NCBI GenBank assembly: GCA_902495355.1
Contig: CABUWV010000022.1
Span: 1 to 20,759 of the forward strand
DNA length: 20,759 bases
DNA from: an uncultured Collinsella sp.
GTDB taxonomy: Bacteria; Actinomycetota; Coriobacteriia; Coriobacteriales; Coriobacteriaceae
Direction: 5' to 3'
The notes below the pieces were generated by a model that did not search any database, had not been told where the DNA came from, and saw only the letters and a list, made by a program, of their open reading frames with translations. Made by a program: the position numbers and the translations under genes. Shown piece after piece: positions 15,976-20,759 of the stretch (the first letter of the stretch is position 1; every line of letters starts with the position of its first letter).

Positions 15976-17316
15976 GTGAAGTCCCTCACCCCTTTTGCAA
16001 AGCGCTCAGCCCAGCTTGCCGCCGGCTTTGTCTGCGCTATCGCCCTTGCCGCTGGCGTGCCCACCGTCGCCGGCGCCCAAGTGCTCACGACCGACAATGT
16101 TTGCGGCAAAACCGCCGATGTGCGCGGTATCACGGCCGAAAACCTGCCCGATATCGATGCGACCAATGCCCTCGTCATGGGCAAAGACGGCACCGTCTAC
16201 TATGCCCGCGACGCCGATGAGCAGGTCAAGATTGCCTCGATCACCAAGGTCATGACCGCAATCCTAACCGTCGAGAATTGCAAGATGGACGAGAAGGTCA
16301 CGGTGAGCAACGCCGCAGCCACCGTGGGTAATTCGACCGCCGGCTTGCTCGAAGGCGACGAGCTTACCGTGGAGCAGGCACTGCGCGGCCTGATGATTCC
16401 CTCGGGCAACGACGCCGCCATCGTGCTCGCCGAATATGTGGGCAAGAAGATCGACCCTAAGACCAAAGACGCCGAGGCCACATTTGTGAAGGCCATGAAC
16501 GAGCGCGCTAAGAAGCTCGGCTGCACCGGCACGGTCTTTGAGAACCCACACGGTCTGGACTTTGATGAGTGGGCTGGCGATATGCACTCAACCGCACACG
16601 ACGTAGCGCTGATGATGCAGGAGGCCATGAAAAACGACACGATCCGCGAGGTCGTAGCGAGCGAGGATTCCTGGATCGAGGTCACGGGCGCCGACGGCGC
16701 CGACCATTCGCATTCCATGGACACGCATAACTATTTGCTGGGCCAAGATGGCAACATCGGCGGCAAGACCGGCACCACCGACGACGCGGGCTATTGCTTT
16801 ACGAGCGCCTACAACCGCGACGGCGACGAGATCTACACCGTCGTTTTGAACTCCACCACCACCGACCAGCGCTTTACCGATACCGCAACCCTTGCCAATT
16901 GGTACTACGGCCACAAGGTCACGGTCGCGATCGCCAACACGCAGGAAAAGACCGCCAACGGCAACCCGCTCATGGCACGCATTAGCCAGACAGATTGGAC
17001 GGACAAGACGATCGACGCCACGCTCGCCGACCCCACGGCGCAAGCGACCGTGTTTTCCCTTGCTGGCGAGGTGACCGAAAAGGTTAGCTACGACGATCTT
17101 TCGGGCACGGTGCATGTGGGCGACAAGGTGGGCAGCGTTACGCTCAAGCAGGACGGCACCAAGATCGCCGTCATGGACCTAGTTGCCGACGAGGAAGGTG
17201 CAGGGCCGAATCCCATTGAATGGCTGCTCGTGAAGCTCGATCGCTTGGGCCGCCGCATCGACAACCGCCCGCTCACAGCCGAGAGCGAGACCGTAGCCAA
17301 GGCGCCCGAGATGTAA
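15976..17316 (+). CDS. D-alanyl-D-alanine carboxypeptidase, PBP5/DacA family (446 aa)
   Basis: This is a serine peptidase of family S11 that removes the terminal D-Ala from peptidoglycan stem pentapeptides outside the membrane. From GTG 15976 the protein starts with a classical signal peptide: VKSLTPFAKRS, a hydrophobic run, then a site near VAGAQ (about 31-35). Active-site motifs are S88-I-T-K91, S143-G-N145 and K264-T-G266. A small beta domain follows. The end, with NPIEWLLVKLDRLGRR, may be an amphipathic membrane anchor like that of PBP5. In-frame TTG 15865 would add 37 residues and bury the signal peptide, so I reject it; the chosen GTG has only a weak GAAAGCGA site. It is the only plus-strand gene, divergent from the VanR-like regulator. 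A strong terminator follows at 17341. Confidence 0.92.
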   Translation: MKSLTPFAKRSAQLAAGFVCAIALAAGVPTVAGAQVLTTDNVCGKTADVRGITAENLPDIDATNALVMGKDGTVYYARDADEQVKIASITKVMTAILTVENCKMDEKVTVSNAAATVGNSTAGLLEGDELTVEQALRGLMIPSGNDAAIVLAEYVGKKIDPKTKDAEATFVKAMNERAKKLGCTGTVFENPHGLDFDEWAGDMHSTAHDVALMMQEAMKNDTIREVVASEDSWIEVTGADGADHSHSMDTHNYLLGQDGNIGGKTGTTDDAGYCFTSAYNRDGDEIYTVVLNSTTTDQRFTDTATLANWYYGHKVTVAIANTQEKTANGNPLMARISQTDWTDKTIDATLADPTAQATVFSLAGEVTEKVSYDDLSGTVHVGDKVGSVTLKQDGTKIAVMDLVADEEGAGPNPIEWLLVKLDRLGRRIDNRPLTAESETVAKAPEM

Positions 17317-17340
17317 GATCGAAGAACAATACACTCGCTG

Positions 17341-17374
17341 AAAGGAGGTGTCCGAAAGGATGCCTCCTTTTTTT
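17341..17374 (+). terminator. Rho-independent terminator of the carboxypeptidase gene
   Basis: A 13-bp stem (17341-17353 with 17358-17370, two G-T pairs) with loop GAAA is followed by more Ts, giving a run of seven from 17368. It begins 24 nt after the stop codon and is a textbook intrinsic terminator on the plus strand. Confidence 0.9.
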
Positions 17375-17376
17375 GA

Positions 17377-17397
17377 GGGTTCGAATCCCCAGCGCCC
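17377..17397 (+). pseudogene. Orphan tRNA T-arm-like fragment near tRNA-Ser
   Basis: The plus strand carries GGGTTCGAATCCCCAGC, identical over 17 nt to the T-arm and start of the acceptor strand of the tRNA-Ser on the opposite strand. It has no other tRNA parts around it, and the 5' side of the stem is mispaired. It lies just beyond the tRNA-Ser terminator. Confidence 0.5.
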
Positions 17398-17409
17398 TTT
17401 CTCGATAAT

Positions 17410-17440
17410 AAAAAAGGGCCCCCGATGGGACCCTTCTTTA
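17410..17440 (-). terminator. Terminator of tRNA-Ser
   Basis: On the minus strand AAGGGTCCC pairs with GGGGCCCTT across a short loop (ATCG) and is followed by TTTTTT. It starts about 15 nt after the tRNA CCA end. Confidence 0.8.
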
Positions 17441-17449
17441 AAGTTAAAC

Positions 17450-17540
17450 TGGCGGAGAGCTGGGGATTCGAACCCCAGATGCCCTTTTGGGGCATACTCG
17501 CTTAGCAGGCGAGCACCTTCGGCCTCTCGGTCAGCTCTCC
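17450..17540 (-). tRNA. tRNA-Ser (anticodon GCU)
   Basis: This is a class II tRNA of 91 nt with a long variable arm. The acceptor GGAGAGC pairs with GCTCTCC; the anticodon stem CTCGC/GCGAG holds loop CTGCTAA with anticodon GCT; the variable arm TATGCCCC-AAAA-GGGCAT is 6-7 bp; the T-arm is CTGGGGTTCGAATCCCCAG; discriminator G is followed by an encoded CCA. It reads AGC/AGU codons. Confidence 0.97.
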
Positions 17541-17554
17541 GTAACAGCCGTTCT

Positions 17555-17583
17555 ATAGTAACCAAACAGCCAAGGATGGGCAA
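17555..17583 (-). promoter_or_regulatory. Promoter of tRNA-Ser
   Basis: On the minus strand TTGCCC (17578-17583) and TACTAT (17555-17560) are separated by exactly 17 nt. Transcription would start a few nucleotides before the tRNA 5' end at 17540. It lies in the gap after the upstream 813-aa gene. Confidence 0.6.
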
Positions 17584-17632
17584 GAGGAAATTTTCTAATT
17601 GCCTAGCATCCTTTCCTCCTTGGAGGCTTCGC

Positions 17633-20074
17633 CTACCCCAGCGAGCGGTTGAGGGAGCCGAGCTCGTCGTTGCCCATGGTGCGCCACATTTGGAAGATGC
17701 AACCGCGTGCCAGGAAAAAGAAGCCGTTGTCGACCAGTTGCACAGCGGCATCTGCCAGCTGATTCGTCACGGCGGACACTGGCGGCAGCTCGAGTCCAGC
17801 CTTGCGGATGGTCTCGACCGCCTCCTCGAACGTCGGAGGCTCGCTGACGCCCATCTCATTCATAAGGCCCTGCATTTCTTCCAGCGCGCTACTGCCCGAC
17901 TCCTCGCCGCGCGGCACCAGACGGTAACAAGCCAGCGCCAGGTCGAGCTGATCGCAATTCCAATAGGCAAACGCCAAGCGATAGAACAGGTAGCCGATTG
18001 CAGAACGATCGCTGGCAATACGTAGGCCGTGGCGCGCCACCTCGATAATCTCGTCAAAGCGCTCCAGACGCGCGAGCACGTTGATGAGCGCAAAGTGCGA
18101 TTGCATGGACGAGCGTGCCAGATCGTAAAGATGGCGCACCTCGGGCAGTGCTCGTTCAAAGTCCTCTTGCTCGGCGTAAAAGCTGCAGATCTCGTGCTGG
18201 GCAAAGTACAGCGCATCGGGCGCACGAAGGATTCGCACAGAGCGGTCTTCTTCCAACACCGGTAGCACCATGCGTACCAGCTGGTTATCGCAAAACTGCG
18301 TTTGAACCGGACCTGTCGCCAAAAGCTCGGCGACGGCGCACTTAGCCTCCAACTCCTCGACAAGACGGGAAAAGCCTTCAAAGGCACCTGTACGGTCGAC
18401 TTTTGCCTGCTCGCGCAATTCAACAACGCGGGCCACGTATGGGTCGTCGTCCTCTTCCATGACCTCCAACTCGTCAGCCGTATCGGCAAGCAGCAGATCG
18501 CGCAGCGCCGGCGGCAGCGTGCGATGGTCATCACGCGGACGAGCATGAACCCCCGCAGGCTCAATCGTCTCCGGAGCGGTTGACTCATACGCCTCAAGCA
18601 CACGCTTGCACGGCATATCGTCCATGTCCATGCTCTCAAGATCCTTGGCGACAGGCACGCAATCGGCCAGATAGGCCGCGCGCCCAAAGAAATACGTTGC
18701 GACAACGCGCTCGCCCTGCTCACTGTCGGGAGCAGCAATCTGCACATAACAGCGCGTGATGCAGGTGCCCGCGGCAAAACACGCTGCCGCAAGCGTGAGT
18801 GCCACGCGCGCATCGTGCTCCGCGGCCCAGATCGCGCGCGTGTCCTCGTCCAACTCGCGCCAGACATCCTCCTGAGCGTCGTATTCACGCTGTGGCATGG
18901 CATCCACGACAGAGTGCCCAAACCGAACGAGCATAATCCCCTCGGCAACGTTTGCCCGATAGGTATAGTCGAGCCGTGTGACCACGTTAAGCGCCTCGAC
19001 GATACGCGCGAAGCGGGTACGCACATCCCACTCACCGCCCGGCTGGCAAGCTACCGTTCCGGGTTTGCCCCACGGGTTGTCGCTCGAGGTCGTATCGAGC
19101 AGTCGGGGAACATCGTTGGTTGTCTTGGCGATATGCCACGCATCAAAGAGCGCGCAGCCCTCAAGGCTCGGCGAGGATGCCGCGGGGACCAATCCAGCCC
19201 CGATGCGCTCAAGGATGCCGGAGAGGCGGTTGAGACGGCACTCGATGGCAAGCAGCATGTCAATCTCGTCCTGGTCCAGCAGGCTACGATCAAAATTGAG
19301 ATAGAACAGCTTTGAGCGGTCGATGCGCGCTAGGCTCATTTCGGACTTGGCAGCAATGGTGCGCAGGCGGGGCAAGTCGATCTCGCTCATAAGAGCGGCG
19401 GCATAGCGCTCGATACCGCTCGGATTCTCGGCATGGTCGACACGGTAGAGCAGCGTCTCGATAGCGTCAGGTAGCGGTGCCGTGTTAAAGCCCAAAAACA
19501 CCTCGACCGGCTCGGGCAACTTTACGAGTTTGATCTTGTCGACAACGTTTTGCATGTCTACATCGAGACCGTCGACGCCCGTCGTGTTCGCAAGAGCGCT
19601 TTCGGAGTTGGCAAATATCACGTAGCGCAAGAACATCGAGGCCATGAACTCGCCGTAAGGAAGGGCGCGGGTCGAATTCCATGTCTCGTGGTCGGACTGC
19701 TCGCACATGGGGCCTTCGGGAGAGCCGGCAGTTCGCGCACACGCGCGCATTGCACCGTTAGCTTCCCTTACCATAATCTCACCAATACTGGAATCCGACT
19801 CGTCAAGGACCAGTTCCATGTCGGGATCGTTGGGCAGCGGAGCCTCGCTGACGGGGCGGTCCACCTTGTACACCTCACCCGAAACGCTTACGTAGCCCAA
19901 AAGCGACACATGACTTTTGCCAACGAACTCGACGACATAACAAGATTCATGCTGATCCTCGCCAAAGAGTTTCCAGACCACGCCATATGAGCGTCCCGCA
20001 GGCTGCTCGGGCATCGCCGGAAAGCGCTTCTTGGGATCGAGAAACCTGAGCTTGTATGTCGGACGCTCTGCCAC
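17633..20074 (-). CDS. Large protein of unknown function with TPR-like C-terminus (813 aa)
   Basis: I do not recognise a named family. There is no signal peptide or membrane segment, so it is probably cytosolic. The N-terminal ~100 residues look like a beta-rich domain (VVWKLFGEDQHESCYVVEFVGKS). The middle (about 150-520) is mixed and includes a Cys-rich patch AAACFAAGTCITRCYVQIA. An acidic, probably flexible linker (ELEVMEEDDDP) follows. The last ~180 residues form helix pairs with TPR character: DALYFAQHEICSFYAEQEDFERALPEVRHL, FALINVLARLERFDEIIEVARHGL, and YLFYRLAFAYWNCDQLDLALACYRLV. The start is GTG 20074 with AGGGTGAT 5 nt upstream. It stands alone between tRNA genes. A scaffold or protein-binding role is a guess from the repeats only. 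Confidence 0.85.
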   Translation of the reverse strand: MAERPTYKLRFLDPKKRFPAMPEQPAGRSYGVVWKLFGEDQHESCYVVEFVGKSHVSLLGYVSVSGEVYKVDRPVSEAPLPNDPDMELVLDESDSSIGEIMVREANGAMRACARTAGSPEGPMCEQSDHETWNSTRALPYGEFMASMFLRYVIFANSESALANTTGVDGLDVDMQNVVDKIKLVKLPEPVEVFLGFNTAPLPDAIETLLYRVDHAENPSGIERYAAALMSEIDLPRLRTIAAKSEMSLARIDRSKLFYLNFDRSLLDQDEIDMLLAIECRLNRLSGILERIGAGLVPAASSPSLEGCALFDAWHIAKTTNDVPRLLDTTSSDNPWGKPGTVACQPGGEWDVRTRFARIVEALNVVTRLDYTYRANVAEGIMLVRFGHSVVDAMPQREYDAQEDVWRELDEDTRAIWAAEHDARVALTLAAACFAAGTCITRCYVQIAAPDSEQGERVVATYFFGRAAYLADCVPVAKDLESMDMDDMPCKRVLEAYESTAPETIEPAGVHARPRDDHRTLPPALRDLLLADTADELEVMEEDDDPYVARVVELREQAKVDRTGAFEGFSRLVEELEAKCAVAELLATGPVQTQFCDNQLVRMVLPVLEEDRSVRILRAPDALYFAQHEICSFYAEQEDFERALPEVRHLYDLARSSMQSHFALINVLARLERFDEIIEVARHGLRIASDRSAIGYLFYRLAFAYWNCDQLDLALACYRLVPRGEESGSSALEEMQGLMNEMGVSEPPTFEEAVETIRKAGLELPPVSAVTNQLADAAVQLVDNGFFFLARGCIFQMWRTMGNDELGSLNRSLG

Positions 20075-20111
20075 GAAATATCACCCTGATCGGTCGCTTG
20101 AAGAAGGAGTG

Positions 20112-20130
20112 GTCGCGAATAAGTCGCGAC
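20112..20130 (-). promoter_or_regulatory. Perfect 7-bp hairpin in the leader of the 813-aa gene
   Basis: GTCGCGA/TCGCGAC with a 5-nt loop lies 38-56 nt upstream of the GTG start. It could be an operator or an mRNA leader structure. No convincing promoter is visible nearby. Confidence 0.3.
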
Positions 20131-20220
20131 ATCTACTCGGAATCTTACACGAGTCGACAGGAAATCGTCCGCTTCACGCCCGCGCCTCGACCGAGGTTCG
20201 AATCCATGCAGTGCTTACGT

Positions 20221-20249
20221 AAAAGAAAAGCCCCCGTTGCCGGGAGCTT
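20221..20249 (-). terminator. Intrinsic terminator attached to the tRNA-Arg remnant
   Basis: On the minus strand AAGCTCCCG-GCAA-CGGGGGCTT is followed by TTCTTTT. All nine positions pair, with one G-T, which sits at a different place from that in the copy at 20412-20439. It lies upstream of the 813-aa gene on the same strand and could isolate it from tRNA transcription. Confidence 0.7.
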
Positions 20250-20259
20250 CAATCTCAAA

Positions 20260-20279
20260 TGGTGCGGCGTATAGGATTC
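20260..20279 (-). pseudogene. Truncated tRNA-Arg 3' end (about 20 nt)
   Basis: The minus strand carries the last 20 nt of tRNA-Arg(ACG), including acceptor ACGCCGC, discriminator A and CCA, identical to the intact genes at 20450 and 20683. The rest of the tRNA is missing. It could be a recombination or integration scar or the remains of a third gene copy. Confidence 0.7.
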
Positions 20280-20370
20280 CGCGCATCCGCTGCGCGGATC
20301 CGCACCGGCTTCGCCCGCCTGCCGGCGTGCTCGCCCGCTCGCTAAAAACGCCCCGCGTTTTCTTGGCGCT

Positions 20371-20469
20371 CGCGCCTCGACCGAGGTTCGAATCCATGCA
20401 GCGGCGACATAAAAGAAAAGCCCCCGTTGCCGGAGGCTTCAAGTTCAATTGGTGCGGCGTATAGGATTC
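20371..20469. repeat. 99-nt direct repeat, copy 2 (leading into intact tRNA-Arg)
   Basis: This copy has the same T-arm-like fragment (20383-20395) and terminator as 20181-20279, but here the repeat runs into a complete tRNA-Arg gene. Differences cluster just after the T-arm fragment (20402-20409) and in the terminator arm. Confidence 0.85.
20412..20439 (-). terminator. Terminator of tRNA-Arg copy 1
   Basis: On the minus strand a 9-bp stem AAGCCTCCG-GCAA-CGGGGGCTT with a GNRA loop is followed by TTCTTTT, starting about 10 nt after the tRNA CCA end. Confidence 0.85.
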
Positions 20470-20526
20470 GAACCTATGACGTTCTGATTCGTAGTCAGAC
20501 CCTCTATCCAGCTGAGGTAACGCCGC
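20450..20526 (-). tRNA. tRNA-Arg (anticodon ACG), copy 1
   Basis: 77 nt. Acceptor GCGGCGT pairs with ACGCCGC; the anticodon stem CTGA/TCAG region holds loop CTACGAA with anticodon ACG; the T-arm is ATAGGTTCGAATCCTAT; the discriminator is A with encoded CCA. The first anticodon base is expected to be converted to inosine, reading CGU, CGC and CGA. It is identical to copy 2. Confidence 0.97.
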
Positions 20527-20538
20527 GACTTGTTGATT

Positions 20539-20567
20539 ATTATGCACATGGACTGAATAATCGTCAA
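20539..20567 (-). promoter_or_regulatory. Strong promoter of tRNA-Arg copy 1 with AT-rich upstream tract
   Basis: On the minus strand TTGACG (20562-20567) and CATAAT (20539-20544) are spaced exactly 17 nt apart, with TG near the -10. The transcription start would be near 20532, a few nt before the tRNA. A/T tracts at about 20568-20610 resemble an UP element. Confidence 0.8.
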
Positions 20568-20646
20568 GCGTTTTTCAAAAAAAGTTATTGAATTTGATTT
20601 TTACTCATTTTAATCACTTGATGCGATCTTCGACGCATCGCGATAT

Positions 20647-20672
20647 AAAAAAGCCCCCGTTTCCGGAGGCTT
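20647..20672 (-). terminator. Terminator of tRNA-Arg copy 2
   Basis: The minus-strand 9-bp stem AAGCCTCCG-GAAA-CGGGGGCTT is followed by TTTT. It has the same stem as the terminator of copy 1 but a different tetraloop. Confidence 0.85.
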
Positions 20673-20682
20673 AAAACTCAAT

Positions 20683-20759
20683 TGGTGCGGCGTATAGGAT
20701 TCGAACCTATGACGTTCTGATTCGTAGTCAGACCCTCTATCCAGCTGAGGTAACGCCGC
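20683..20759 (-). tRNA. tRNA-Arg (anticodon ACG), copy 2
   Basis: 77 nt, identical to the copy at 20450-20526, with encoded CCA. Its 5' end coincides with the last base of the window, so its promoter is not visible. It has its own terminator, and copy 1 has its own promoter, so the two are separate transcription units. Confidence 0.96.

Larger units (their letters stand above)
20181..20279. repeat. 99-nt direct repeat, copy 1 (with truncated tRNA-Arg end)
   Basis: About 90% identical (89 of 99 positions by hand count) to 20371-20469, exactly 190 nt away. It contains a plus-strand T-arm-like GAGGTTCGAATCC (20193-20205), a minus-strand terminator and the last 20 nt of a tRNA-Arg. After 20279 it diverges into 91 nt of unrelated GC-rich sequence that itself starts with a hairpin (20274-20301). 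Confidence 0.85.

Noticed and set aside
13818..17316. Vancomycin-resistance cluster
   Set aside because: The regulator pair is only VanRS-like and no VanH, VanA-type ligase or VanX gene is present; the carboxypeptidase is an ordinary S11 PBP5-type enzyme and not a zinc VanY.
17638..17650. CCAGCGAGCG near the end of the 813-aa gene, as a third nested element
   Set aside because: Only the last part of the head is shared; there is no GACCTTCTGGTC apex and no paired arms, and it lies in the coding sequence.
17348..18025. Plus-strand frame running through the tRNA-Ser and the 813-aa gene end
   Set aside because: It starts inside a terminator, crosses a tRNA and is antisense to a real gene; it is a typical false frame.
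20215..20547. Small minus-strand frame over the tRNA-Arg repeats
   Set aside because: It covers a tRNA gene, terminators and direct repeats; its translation is produced by these RNA features.
1..20759. CRISPR array, insertion sequence or prophage
   Set aside because: No regularly spaced short repeats with unique spacers, and no transposase, integrase or phage structural genes were seen on either strand.

Overview
The window reads as a chromosomal segment of a high-GC, anaerobic, Collinsella-like member of the Coriobacteriia. This is an inference from gene content, codon use and the style of the proteins; no database search was run. Almost every gene lies on the minus strand. The exception is a D-alanyl-D-alanine carboxypeptidase (about 15976-17316, plus). 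I see no transposase, integrase, phage gene or CRISPR array.

From left to right there are two tandem YhgE/Pip membrane proteins (143-5149), which are translationally coupled. Next comes an intergenic block packed with hairpins (5387-5583), then htpG (5591-7615), a GNAT acetyltransferase (7818-8318) and a three-gene tyrosine-phosphorylation module: PHP-type phosphatase, BY-kinase and Wzz-like co-polymerase (8358-10422). After that lie phoR, phoB and pstB (10618-13714) as a minus-strand operon in the order pstB-phoB-phoR, and a VanS/VanR-like two-component pair (13818-15778) divergent from the carboxypeptidase. A tRNA-Ser(GCU), an 813-residue protein of unknown function with a TPR-like C-terminus, and two identical tRNA-Arg(ACG) genes close the window; the last tRNA ends exactly at the window edge.

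The common theme is the cell envelope and its sensing: Pip-type membrane proteins, polysaccharide chain-length and tyrosine-kinase control, phosphate sensing, and a wall-stress-like two-component system beside a peptidoglycan-trimming enzyme. The phosphate and polysaccharide modules are both incomplete here. No pstSCA or phoU accompanies pstB, and no glycosyltransferases accompany the kinase module.

The most unusual signal is non-coding. Two 111-113 nt elements, one at the left edge (minus) and one at 5387-5499 (plus), share the head AATGCCAGCGAGCG and the apical stem-loop GACC-TTCT-GGTC. The arms between these differ in sequence but remain self-complementary in each copy, so a nested double stem-loop is conserved by covariation. 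The second copy continues into two units made of GCAGCGTCGA plus a perfect hairpin with a 4-nt loop. At the right end, a 99-nt direct repeat carries a truncated tRNA-Arg 3' end, and T-arm-like fragments in the opposite orientation sit just beyond the tRNA terminators.
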